A stretch of DNA of 5,710 nucleotides from Christensenella sp. UBA7707. Its GTDB lineage: Bacteria; Bacillota; Clostridia; Christensenellales; CAG-138. A program made the translations under genes and the position numbers. Numbering within the stretch: the stretch's first letter is position 1; each line of letters opens with the position of its first letter. The stretch covers positions 1-5,710 of the forward strand of contig DLFZ01000123.1 of assembly GCA_002482435.1 (NCBI GenBank), read 5' to 3'. Below are positions 1 to 5,710 of the stretch, in pieces. The notes beneath the pieces were generated by a model. It did no database searches. It worked only from the letters and a program-made list of their open reading frames with translations, and had not been told where the DNA came from.

Positions 1-1990
1 CGTCGTAGAATTGCATCGCGCCCGCACCGTTGCCCAGCATGCACTGGGCCGCCCACGCCCACGGGTTGGGGTGGGAGAATATCGCGCCGTTCTCCTTGAC
101 GCCGGGATACACGCGCGTCACGAAGCCGATGCCGTCGTCGCGTCTGGTGTACGGCGGCGCGTTGAGCATCAGGCCGTAGGGCGTATAGAGGTGCTTTTCG
201 ATGGCCTCCATCGCCTTGCGCCCGCGCTCGCCCGTGGCCACGCCCGACAGCACCGCCCACGCGTTGCTCTCCAGATGCACGCGGCCCTCCTCGTCAGACT
301 GCGTCCCGATCTTGCGCCCGTCCGCCGTGATGCCGCGGATGTACCACTTACCGTCCCAAAGCACGGTTTCACAAGTTTCCCTGACACGCTCCGCCATAGC
401 CGCATAGTGCTTTTCATCGGCCTCGTTGCCCAAGAAGTGTGCAAGTTCCACAAAGGCTTTGAGCGCCCAGTGGTGCAAAAAGCTCACCATTGCGCTTTCG
501 CCGCCACCGAGGTTCAAGCAGTCGTTCCAATCCGCCCGCAAACCCTTGCAGATGCCGTTTTTCCCCACCTGTGCGGCGGAAAAATTGAGGATGCGCTTCA
601 TGTGGCCGTAAACATCGTCCGCGCCCGCATCCGCATACGAAACAGGCATATGCAAGAAGCCGAAGTCGCCCGTTTCCTTCACATAGTTGACGATGGAACT
701 CACAAGCCATAGCGCATCGTCAGCACAGGCGTCGTCAAGCCCGTGGATGATATCCTTTTTGTCGCGCTTGGGAACGACCGTGGGAGATTTGAAGGATTGC
801 TGCTTCCCTTCGTCCTCAAACCACACGGGCTCAAACAAGTGAAGCCCGTACCCTTGCGAGGTGAGCGCCTTAAGTAGCTGCACGATGCGCTCCTTGCATT
901 TTTCGGGGTTGGAGTGGGGTACTGCCATCGCGTCCTGCGCGGTATCGCGGTACCCCAGGCCGGTGCGGCCGCCAACCTCGATGAAGGAGGAAAAACGCGA
1001 GAACATGACGTTGATCTCGCTCTGATAAAGCGTCCATGTATTAAGAAGGGTGTCCATTCCCTCGTTCGGCGTGGACGCCTGAAGTTTTTTGCGTTTGTTC
1101 TGCCAAAAAGCGGCGAGCTTTTCAAACTGCTCGTCGGCCGCCTTGGCGTTTGCGTATTTTTCGCGCATGGCCTTGCCTGCGTCTATACCGCCCTCGCCCA
1201 AAAGGTAGATGAGGCGAACTTCTTCGCCCGCGCCGAGCGTAAGCTTTTTTTGCAAACAGCCACAGTGGTTGCCGCCCTTTTCAAAGCTTCCCTCACATGC
1301 GCCGCGTTCCACCGCAAGGGGGTTCTTTTCCGTGCGGTAGGGGCCGATGAACGTGTCGCGCAGGCAATCGAAGCCGTCGGGTGCAAAGTTGGAGGTAAAA
1401 AACTGATAGCCGTTTTCCTCATAATAAAGGTCGTGTTCGATCACGCCGTCCTCATAGCGCGATCCGGCAGCGTAAAGGCTCATTTGGAAATTGCGGTTGT
1501 CCATATCGATGTGGTGGAATGAAAACTCGAGGTAAGAGTAAACGCTAAGTTTACGCGACTTTGAGGAATTGTTCTTGAGCTTTACATCCCAAAATTCCAC
1601 GGGATCGTCCGTAGCCACAAAAAGGGTTTGGGAAGCGGAAACATCGTTGTAGTCACACTCGTACACGCTGTACGAAAGGCCATGGCGGCAGGTGTAGCGT
1701 GCGCTTTCAAGCGGCTTGCCCACGGGCTGCCACGAAACACTCCAGTATTCGCCGGTTTCATCGTCGCGAAGGTAAACGTAGTGCCCCGGGAAATCCATGG
1801 GCACGCCGTTTGGGCGAAAACGCGTGATGCGGTGGTATTCAGGTGTTTTGTAAAAAAGATAGCCGCCAGCCGTATGGTTGAACACGCCGCACATATCGTT
1901 GATGCCGATGTAATTCGTCCACGAAACGGGCAAATCCACCCGTTGAATTACATATTCATGCTTTTTCTCGTCGAATCTGCCGTAGCGCAT
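1..1990 (-). CDS. chbP: N,N'-diacetylchitobiose phosphorylase, GH94 (3' end missing)
   Basis: The frame is open from ATG at 1990 to the window edge: 663 codons of a family usually near 800 residues, so roughly the last 140 are missing. GH94 enzymes cleave a beta-linked disaccharide with inorganic phosphate in the cytoplasm; chitobiose phosphorylase yields GlcNAc-1-phosphate and GlcNAc. The start MRYGRFDEKKHEYVI is typical of GH94. An N-terminal beta-sandwich region (about 1-270) precedes the (alpha/alpha)6 catalytic region. Visible motifs are GYRDTAQD at 346-353 (sugar site, Arg348 and Asp349), RADWNDCLNLGGGES with the expected general acid Asp487, and GVKENGAIFSHPNPW, where His640 is the expected phosphate ligand. 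The phrases AGGYLFYKTPEYHRITRFRPN-like near residue 45, SWQPVGKPLESARY and FSHPNPWAW resemble the Vibrio chitobiose enzyme more than cellobiose phosphorylases, as far as I recall them. A purine-rich site (AGGAAAAGG, 2008-2000) sits 9 bases before the ATG. GH94 is near certain; chitobiose specificity is likely, with cellobiose or another beta-disaccharide as the alternative. Confidence 0.93.
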   Translation of the reverse strand, partial: MRYGRFDEKKHEYVIQRVDLPVSWTNYIGINDMCGVFNHTAGGYLFYKTPEYHRITRFRPNGVPMDFPGHYVYLRDDETGEYWSVSWQPVGKPLESARYTCRHGLSYSVYECDYNDVSASQTLFVATDDPVEFWDVKLKNNSSKSRKLSVYSYLEFSFHHIDMDNRNFQMSLYAAGSRYEDGVIEHDLYYEENGYQFFTSNFAPDGFDCLRDTFIGPYRTEKNPLAVERGACEGSFEKGGNHCGCLQKKLTLGAGEEVRLIYLLGEGGIDAGKAMREKYANAKAADEQFEKLAAFWQNKRKKLQASTPNEGMDTLLNTWTLYQSEINVMFSRFSSFIEVGGRTGLGYRDTAQDAMAVPHSNPEKCKERIVQLLKALTSQGYGLHLFEPVWFEDEGKQQSFKSPTVVPKRDKKDIIHGLDDACADDALWLVSSIVNYVKETGDFGFLHMPVSYADAGADDVYGHMKRILNFSAAQVGKNGICKGLRADWNDCLNLGGGESAMVSFLHHWALKAFVELAHFLGNEADEKHYAAMAERVRETCETVLWDGKWYIRGITADGRKIGTQSDEEGRVHLESNAWAVLSGVATGERGRKAMEAIEKHLYTPYGLMLNAPPYTRRDDGIGFVTRVYPGVKENGAIFSHPNPWAWAAQCMLGNGAGAMQFYD

Positions 1991-2030
1991 AACGTTCCGC
2001 CTTTTCCTGCAAAGTTAATGAAAGATAAGG

Positions 2031-2061
2031 ATTTAAGGTGTTAGAATCCAGGGATTGTCAA
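2031..2061 (-). promoter_or_regulatory. possible promoter of the chitobiose phosphorylase gene
   Basis: On the minus strand TTGACA (2061-2056) is a perfect -35 box. The best -10 candidate is TTAAAT (2036-2031), four of six matches, at a long 19-base spacing. Transcription would start near 2024, giving a leader of about 35 bases with the ribosome-binding site. The -35 lies inside an inverted-repeat arm that continues upstream, so the match may partly reflect the repeat. No other good promoter lies between the operon terminator and this gene. Confidence 0.4.
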
Positions 2062-2179
2062 GGGGCCGTTTCGCAGTTCGTAATAGTCGTATTGTGTTTT
2101 ATCACAATACTCCCTTACTCACTGGGCTTCCGCCTCGCTTTATCCGCCACAGGCGGCGCTTCGGCTCCGCCCCCTTGAC
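2057..2179. repeat. inverted-repeat element with 9-base outer arms
   Basis: GTCAAGGGG at 2057-2065 is the exact reverse complement of CCCCTTGAC at 2171-2179. The pair encloses about 105 bases with further palindromes: GTATTGTG/CACAATAC at 2089-2096 and 2103-2110, and CCGCC-ACA-GGCGG at 2144-2156. The layout is that of a folded intergenic repeat or a small non-autonomous element. No transposase and no clear target-site duplication is seen. The open frame across it (plus strand, 2055-2291) has no ribosome-binding site and looks like a by-product of the repeats. Whether it is repeated elsewhere in the genome cannot be judged from one copy. Confidence 0.5.
2089..2110. repeat. 8-base perfect inverted repeat (hairpin or operator-like)
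   Basis: GTATTGTG and CACAATAC are perfect reverse complements separated by TTTTAT. The site is AT-rich within a GC-rich setting and lies about 30 bases upstream of the TTGACA box of the phosphorylase gene. It could be a regulator-binding site or merely one stem of the surrounding element. The sequence does not decide. Confidence 0.45.
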
Positions 2180-2182
2180 TTC

Positions 2183-2219
2183 CATTCCGGCTTTGACGAC
2201 ATGTGCGTCAAAACGGATG
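2183..2219. repeat. imperfect hairpin
   Basis: TTTGACG (2192-2198) pairs with CGTCAAA (2206-2212) around a 7-base loop. The stem continues outward, with small bulges, through TCCG/CGGA and CA/TG. It is one of a run of adjacent stems in this gene-free stretch and has no U-tract, so it is not a terminator by itself. Confidence 0.45.
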
Positions 2220-2235
2220 AAAGCCTTAGGCTTTC
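2219..2235. repeat. short perfect hairpin
   Basis: GAAAGCC (2219-2225) and GGCTTTC (2229-2235) are perfect complements around TTA. It directly abuts the preceding stem, which suggests parts of one composite structure. There is no T-run on either side. Confidence 0.45.
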
Positions 2236-2243
2236 GTACATTT

Positions 2244-2288
2244 CACGCTTTGCCGCACGGAAATGCGAAGCATTTTAGGCAAAGCGTG
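2244..2288. repeat. 11-base inverted repeat with a nested hairpin
   Basis: CACGCTTTGCC (2244-2254) is the exact reverse complement of GGCAAAGCGTG (2278-2288). Inside the loop AAATGC (2261-2266) pairs with GCATTT (2270-2275) around GAA, giving a two-tier stem. The perfect outer arms make a chance origin unlikely. It lies between the phosphorylase gene and the bidirectional terminator. Confidence 0.55.
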
Positions 2289-2295
2289 TAGCCTC

Positions 2296-2320
2296 AAAAA
2301 AGTGGCGCAGCCACTTTTTT
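2296..2320. terminator. bidirectional intrinsic terminator
   Basis: AAAAAAGTGGC (2296-2306), loop GCA, GCCACTTTTTT (2310-2320) form a perfect palindrome. Either strand therefore gives a GC stem preceded by six A and followed by six T. On the minus strand it would back up the operon terminator and insulate the phosphorylase gene. On the plus strand it would stop antisense transcription entering from the phosphorylase side. Confidence 0.75.
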
Positions 2321-2347
2321 GATAAACAAAAGGATTGCATGTATATT
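2319..2347 (+). promoter_or_regulatory. near-consensus plus-strand promoter in the gene gap
   Basis: TTGATA (2319-2324) and TATATT (2342-2347) each match the sigma-70/SigA boxes at five of six positions, with the ideal 17-base spacing. Transcription would start near 2354 and run rightwards into a segment with no convincing coding frame. The AT-rich core also reads TATAAT on the minus strand (2350-2345), but that lacks a good -35 and would run straight into the terminator at 2320-2296. The plus reading is preferred. Confidence 0.45.
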
Positions 2348-2350
2348 ATA

Positions 2351-2502
2351 AGTCCTTCCTCGCGGGCGGATAATGGATGAAACTGCGAATAATTGCATTT
2401 GGTTGTGAAGCTGACAAAAAGCGATTGAAACGGGAAAGCGCAGCCTCCCACACGAAGCGCTTGCGGCAAAAATTTCCCGCGCAATATTTGCTTAAAAGCA
2501 AA
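2351..2502 (+). other. hairpin-rich non-coding segment, possible small RNA
   Basis: The stretch lies just downstream of the plus-strand promoter and before the operon terminator stem. It contains CGGGAAA (2431-2437) pairing with TTTCCCG (2473-2479), a nested AAGCGC/GCGCTT stem (2436-2441 and 2457-2462, alternative at its first bases), and TTGCTT/AAGCAA (2488-2493 and 2496-2501). AGTCCT-CCTC near 2351 can also pair, with one bulge, with GAGGAGGA at 2570-2577. I do not recognise a known RNA family: the signatures of RNase P, tmRNA and SRP RNA are absent and 6S RNA could not be supported. The frames here carry no ribosome-binding site or recognisable protein. A plus-strand RNA is an inference from promoter plus structure. 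Confidence 0.25.
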
Positions 2503-2534
2503 AGCCCTGTCCGCGCTTTTTCGCGGACAGGGCT
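2494..2534 (-). terminator. intrinsic terminator of the redox operon
   Basis: On the minus strand AGCCCTGTCCGCG (2534-2522), loop AAAAAG and CGCGGACAGGGCT (2515-2503) form a perfect 13-base stem. It is followed at once by TTTTGCTTTT (2503-2494). It begins about 70 bases after the CDGSH gene stop at 2606. The plus strand has no T-tract after the stem, so it works in one direction only. Confidence 0.85.
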
Positions 2535-2605
2535 ACGAACGTTTCCTCTAATTCCGTCGGCAACGTCGAGAGGAGGATTTGCCGATAGGCTGATTTTGTT
2601 CTGTT

Positions 2606-3286
2606 TTATTTGTCCTTCCAACCGATGGGCACATGCATGGCATCGCACAGCGGCTTTGTGCGCGAACGGCCGCAGCGGCAAAGCACGTAGCGCATCCGCG
2701 ATTCGTAAACATAACCTTCTTCGCCCTCAAGCTCCACGCCTCCCTTTACAAAAAGGCCGCAGCTCACACCCTCCTCAGGGTCCTGCACCACTTCAATGCA
2801 GGGGTCGCAATCGAGCTCATAGGCTTGTCCGTTTTTTTCAGCCGCCACAAGCCTGCCTGTTGGGCATTCCACCGCGGCAAGGATGGCCTCCTTTTTCTTT
2901 TCCGGGTCGTCCGACGCCATGGTGAGCGACCACGCGGAGCCAGCTTTGCGGTGGCAAAACCGGGCGTAAGAACAGCGGTTGTCGTCATACAGATCAAGGT
3001 CAGGACCTTCGATTTTGCGTGCGCGCAAAAGGTACGGCGTGCGCGACGCGGTTTCGCTGCTCAAAAAGCCTTCCGTGCGGTGCGTTCCGTCGCAAAACGG
3101 GGCGTTTTTCGATTTGCCGCAGCGGCACAAAGAATACGCCTCCGCCTGAGGGAGAGGCGCGCCCTCATCAAGTTCATACCCGCCGCCGCGCGGCACGATG
3201 ATCATTTCATACAATGGAATACCGCCCGTCACACGGTAAGGGCCGTTTTTTACAACGGTGATTTTTGGTTTCTTCTTTTGTTCCAC
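2606..3286 (-). CDS. CDGSH iron-sulfur protein with two CDGSH motifs and a 4Fe-4S-type domain
   Basis: The 226-residue soluble protein has three metal-binding parts. The first motif is CRCGKSKNAPFCDGTH, with the 2Fe-2S ligands Cys54, Cys56, Cys65 and His69. A central region follows: Cys105, Cys111 and ECPTG with Cys141 resemble the divergent mono-cluster ferredoxin-like family often fused to CDGSH domains, with Cys160, Cys163 and Cys176 nearby. The last part is CRCGRSRTKPLCDAMH, with Cys203, Cys205, Cys214 and His218. That copy has lost the usual Gly-Ser/Thr before His but keeps all four ligands. CDGSH proteins bind redox-active, pH-sensitive 2Fe-2S clusters and act in electron or cluster transfer; the exact role of this type is unknown. 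It starts at GTG, with GGACGG 8 bases upstream and only 14 bases after the preceding stop, so it is the last gene of the operon. There is no signal peptide or membrane segment. Family assignment is firm, partners are inferred. Confidence 0.92.
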   Translation of the reverse strand: MEQKKKPKITVVKNGPYRVTGGIPLYEMIIVPRGGGYELDEGAPLPQAEAYSLCRCGKSKNAPFCDGTHRTEGFLSSETASRTPYLLRARKIEGPDLDLYDDNRCSYARFCHRKAGSAWSLTMASDDPEKKKEAILAAVECPTGRLVAAEKNGQAYELDCDPCIEVVQDPEEGVSCGLFVKGGVELEGEEGYVYESRMRYVLCRCGRSRTKPLCDAMHVPIGWKDK

Positions 3287-3300
3287 TTTGTTTGCCGTCC

Positions 3301-4347
3301 TTATTTGATAAGCTGATGTAGCATGTTCTCGGAAAAACCGTCGAGCCTTTGCTCCACGCCCTCGCGCCGCATGGCGGCCCCGGGGTCATTTGCGGTAACA
3401 AGAAGGGAAAAGCGCGGCGGCAAGTAGAAGGTTTTGTTCAAGCAGAGGCTTCCCAAAACCTGCCGCGCCACGATGTCGCCGCCGCTGTAGCCGGATACCA
3501 CAACCGCGTACACCGCTTTATCGTAAAGCGTGTTTTTCACAAGAAGCGCCGTGAGGCGGTTGATGAAAGCCGTGATGTTTGCGCCAAGCGCATCGTTGTA
3601 GTTGGGGCACAAAAGAAGCAGCGCGTCACAGGCAAGTACCGCGGGAAACACATCTTCAAAAATGGTGCTGCCGTAAAAGCAGGTATCCATTTGCGCAAAA
3701 TGCCTGCACATGGTATACGAGCACCCACGGCAATCTCGGATGTGGCCCTCGCCAAGCGAGATTTCGCGCACATCGCAGCGGGGCGAGAGCCTATCCAGCA
3801 GCGCATAGCCAAGCTGTAAGGTGTTTGAGGTTTCGCGCACGGAGGAATGAAGCGCCAAAACGTTGGGCTTATTTTGTTTGGGCGGCGAAAAGGTGAGAAG
3901 CCTTGTTACAAGCTCTGCTGCGGCGCGCTCGTGTGCGGTTTTGGTGTCCGTATTTCCGCGCAAAGCAAGCACCTCGAAGTTGGAGAGAGAGCCTGTGGCC
4001 TCCACAAGCGCCTTGCCCAAAAAAAGACAGCCTGCGTTGTTGGCGGAAAACACAAGCATCCGCGAAAGCTCCTTGGTGTAAAGCTCTCCTTCGCCGTCCA
4101 TCAGCACCGCGCCCACACAACCGTCGAGCGCGGTTATATTTCTGTTGAGATATTCTAAGAACACCGCAAATTCCGCGTCCATGCCATATGCCCCAATGGC
4201 GGCAGAAAAAAGCACGCGCTTCCCTTTTAGGTCGCTTTGCATCGCGTCGCGCGCGGAAAGAAGGCTGTGCGAAACGCCCGAAAGCGCTTTTTCGAGCACG
4301 CCGTCACGCCGCGCGGAATTTCCGATGGTTACGACCGTAAGCTCCAT
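3301..4347 (-). CDS. flavodoxin-fold / NADPH-dependent FMN reductase-like protein, two-domain
   Basis: In the 348-residue protein, the C-terminal half (about 160-348) fits the flavodoxin/FMN-reductase fold. Strand-loop ALHSSVRETSNT (165-176) is in the place of the FMN phosphate loop. CRGCSYTMCRHFAQMDTC supplies Cys206, Cys209, Cys214 and Cys223. CPNYNDALGANITAFINR (247-264) matches the conserved flavin-side segment. The cysteine spacing (C-x2-C-x4-C-x8-C) recalls, but is not identical to, the compact cluster motif of iron-sulfur flavoproteins. The N-terminal half (1-155) is not recognised with confidence; VLFSAAIGAYGMD and ALVEATGSLSNFE suggest a second, degenerate flavodoxin-like unit. No transmembrane segment or signal peptide is seen. 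ATG at 4347 has GGAGG four bases upstream and overlaps the preceding gene by 19 bases, pointing to coupled translation. It probably passes electrons with FMN; the substrate is unknown. Confidence 0.85.
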   Translation of the reverse strand: MELTVVTIGNSARRDGVLEKALSGVSHSLLSARDAMQSDLKGKRVLFSAAIGAYGMDAEFAVFLEYLNRNITALDGCVGAVLMDGEGELYTKELSRMLVFSANNAGCLFLGKALVEATGSLSNFEVLALRGNTDTKTAHERAAAELVTRLLTFSPPKQNKPNVLALHSSVRETSNTLQLGYALLDRLSPRCDVREISLGEGHIRDCRGCSYTMCRHFAQMDTCFYGSTIFEDVFPAVLACDALLLLCPNYNDALGANITAFINRLTALLVKNTLYDKAVYAVVVSGYSGGDIVARQVLGSLCLNKTFYLPPRFSLLVTANDPGAAMRREGVEQRLDGFSENMLHQLIK

Positions 4348-5621
4348 GGTGCCTCCGTAGTTTTAAGCCCGGCAAACGATGTTTCGATGCGCTTGAAAAG
4401 CGTTTCGTGAAGCGGCGCTCGCTCAAGCTCTACGCCGTGTTTTGTAATGCGCGCACGACAGCCCATATAAACGCCGCCAAGCGGCGTGGATGCCTCATGC
4501 CATTCGCCGCGGAAGGTGCGAATTAGAGAAACGCACGCGGAGGAAATGCCCGGCGCGATGTAGGGCTTAAAGCCCGTTTCTCTCACGCGAAGGTTCGCTT
4601 CGACCGCGCGTTTGGTCAATTCCAAGGAAAGCGCATCATCATAAGCGGCACACGGGTCGTTTGCCGCCACAAGGCCGTTTCCGTGCGGCCCGTAAACGCG
4701 AAGGTTTAAGCAATCCGCCTCGCGCGAAAGCGCGCGCGAAGCATACCGCGCCCGCGCCGCCATTACCCCAAGGCCGTAGCCGCGCACCTGCTCGGGCAAA
4801 AGCCCCATAAAGTCGAGCTTTCCGTTGTCGTCTTTGTTGCTTTCCAAAAACACATCGCGGCACAAAAGGTCCACAGGGTCGGAAACTTGGGCAAACAACC
4901 CCGTAAACGCGGCCTTTCTGGCCATGCGCGCGTACGGAAGCACCAAGGCGCGGTTCGATTCCCACTGCGCCATGCGCACATCGCCGCAATTTTCGGGGTT
5001 TGGCACACCGCGCGACGCGCAAAAAAGAAACGCGCTCCCTGAGAAAAGCTCTGCCTCCTCTTTGATTGGCATCACGCGCGGCACGCGCGCGTTTTCCTTG
5101 AGGGGCAAAATCTGGTTGAGCTCCTGCTCGTAGCGCTCCACGAGCGCCGGGTTTTTGTCGTAAATGCCGATTTCTGAAAAAGTATCGCCGCCAAGAAGCA
5201 CCAGCCCCGTAAGAAGCGCGCCGCCCACATCGCCTAGCCCCGCAACATTGACGCGAAGCCCCTTCGCCTTTCTTATGGGCACGGTGCCGAGCACCGCCTT
5301 ATAGAGCGGAAACGCCGTATTGACGACCGCCGCGCCGTGCTCGCGCACGAGGATGCTCAAAAGCGTATAGCGTGCATCCTGCACAAACGGAAGCTGCGGC
5401 TTTTCTTGAGAGGAATCGAGCACCGCTGGGCCTTCCTCTAAAAATGCCTCGGCCACCTCGCGCACGGAAAACCAAAAGCGGTTTTGAAGCGGGTCGCGCT
5501 TTACCAAAAAAACCACGGGCGCAAACGGCTGCTCCGCAATGCGCGCGCCTTCGGGCGGTTCCGCGTCCAAGGGAACAAGGCACACGCCCCTGAAGGAGTA
5601 AAACGAAAGCTCATGCTTCAA
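4329..5621 (-). CDS. lactate/malate dehydrogenase-like NAD-binding protein of unknown substrate
   Basis: With TTG at 5621 the protein has 430 residues, longer than the usual 310-330 of lactate/malate dehydrogenases because of an unrecognised N-terminal part of about 120. The core follows the family: VNVAGLGDVGG (124-134) is the dinucleotide loop, Asp155 in IGIYDKN ends the second strand and favours NAD, FCASRGVP (200-207) resembles the AGVP segment, and VSDPVDLL (246-253) matches VSNPVD but with Asp for Asn. GVMAARARY (285-293) matches the helix holding the substrate Arg, here Arg290, while the usual partner Asp appears replaced by Met288. YGPHGNG (310-316) matches the GEHG loop with catalytic His313. 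Arg and His kept but Asp and Asn changed suggests an altered reaction. The TTG start was chosen because a GGGGGGGAG site (5635-5627) lies five bases upstream; a TTG at 5654 would also be open. It overlaps the upstream gene by 11 bases and the flavoprotein gene by 19. Confidence 0.85.
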   Translation of the reverse strand: MKHELSFYSFRGVCLVPLDAEPPEGARIAEQPFAPVVFLVKRDPLQNRFWFSVREVAEAFLEEGPAVLDSSQEKPQLPFVQDARYTLLSILVREHGAAVVNTAFPLYKAVLGTVPIRKAKGLRVNVAGLGDVGGALLTGLVLLGGDTFSEIGIYDKNPALVERYEQELNQILPLKENARVPRVMPIKEEAELFSGSAFLFCASRGVPNPENCGDVRMAQWESNRALVLPYARMARKAAFTGLFAQVSDPVDLLCRDVFLESNKDDNGKLDFMGLLPEQVRGYGLGVMAARARYASRALSREADCLNLRVYGPHGNGLVAANDPCAAYDDALSLELTKRAVEANLRVRETGFKPYIAPGISSACVSLIRTFRGEWHEASTPLGGVYMGCRARITKHGVELERAPLHETLFKRIETSFAGLKTTEAPWSLRS

Positions 5622-5710
5622 ACATGCTCCCCCCCAATCGTCCGAGCTGCTCAAGGTCGTCCTTGATGTAGGCAGAGGCGGGCACGCTGCGGTCGTACCT
5701 GAGATAATGT
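5611..5710 (-). CDS. C-terminal end of an unrecognised upstream gene
   Basis: A minus-strand frame enters from the window edge and reads 32 codons to TGA at 5613-5611, ending DLEQLGRLGGSMFEA. Its support is positional: the stop overlaps the TTG start of the dehydrogenase-like gene by 11 bases, with that gene's ribosome-binding site inside the frame, as in tightly packed operons. The visible tail is hydrophilic and rich in charged residues (HYLRYDRSVPASAYIKDD). I cannot assign a family from so short a piece. Confidence 0.6.
   Translation of the reverse strand, partial: HYLRYDRSVPASAYIKDDLEQLGRLGGSMFEA

Noticed and set aside
11..712. Plus-strand 233-codon open frame
   Set aside because: It lies wholly antisense to the conserved catalytic region of the chitobiose phosphorylase, whose frame is continuous and family-matched.
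2057..2288. CRISPR array
   Set aside because: The repeats are inverted rather than direct, of differing sequence and irregular spacing, with no regular spacers or cas genes.
2055..2291. Plus-strand 78-codon open frame over the repeat region
   Set aside because: It runs through several palindromes, has no ribosome-binding site and is basic and low in recognisable features; it is best explained as a by-product of the repeats.
2275..2484. Minus-strand 69-codon open frame
   Set aside because: It reads through the bidirectional terminator and ends within the hairpin repeats; no ribosome-binding site or family resemblance.
2351..2600. Possible 6S RNA, RNase P RNA, tmRNA or SRP RNA
   Set aside because: The end-pairing and length tempted a 6S call, but no conserved signature of any of these families could be found by eye, so only an unnamed structured segment is reported.
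2377..2925. Plus-strand 182-codon open frame
   Set aside because: It runs across the terminator stem and antisense to the CDGSH gene; its Arg/Pro-rich composition is typical of a shadow frame in GC-rich DNA.

Overview
The window is a stretch of moderately GC-rich bacterial chromosome. All recognisable genes lie on the minus strand, so the reading order is from the high-coordinate end down to base 1. The protein families (a GH94 chitobiose phosphorylase, a flavodoxin-type protein with clustered cysteines, a multi-cluster CDGSH protein), the strong purine-rich ribosome-binding sites, the TTG and GTG starts and the tightly packed or overlapping genes suggest a fermentative anaerobe of the Firmicutes/Clostridia. 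This placement is inferred from gene content and style; there is no rRNA or marker gene to prove it.

Layout on the minus strand: (1) 5710-5611, the last 32 codons of an unrecognised gene. (2) 5621-4329, a 430-residue protein with a lactate/malate-dehydrogenase-like Rossmann core and a roughly 120-residue N-terminal extension. (3) 4347-3301, a 348-residue protein whose C-terminal half is a flavodoxin/NADPH-dependent FMN reductase fold carrying a four-cysteine motif. (4) 3286-2606, a 226-residue protein with two CDGSH-type iron-sulfur motifs flanking a 4Fe-4S-type cysteine domain. Genes 1 to 4 overlap or are separated by only 14 bases, so they are almost certainly one operon. It ends at a strong intrinsic terminator at 2534-2494. 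(5) After a gap of about 615 bases, 1990-1 holds the first 663 codons of an N,N'-diacetylchitobiose phosphorylase (GH94), cut off by the window edge.

The gap 1991-2605 is unusually structured. It holds the operon terminator, a hairpin-rich segment with a near-consensus outward (plus-strand) promoter, a bidirectional terminator, and a run of five to seven inverted repeats between 2057 and 2288. The likely promoter of the phosphorylase starts inside one arm of these repeats.

Functionally there are two units. The operon looks like a small redox module: a nicotinamide-linked dehydrogenase-like protein, a flavoprotein and an iron-sulfur protein could form an electron-transfer chain, but its substrate cannot be read from the sequence. 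The phosphorylase is for energy-saving breakdown of chitin-derived disaccharides inside the cell. Nothing in the window ties the two units together beyond adjacency and strand.
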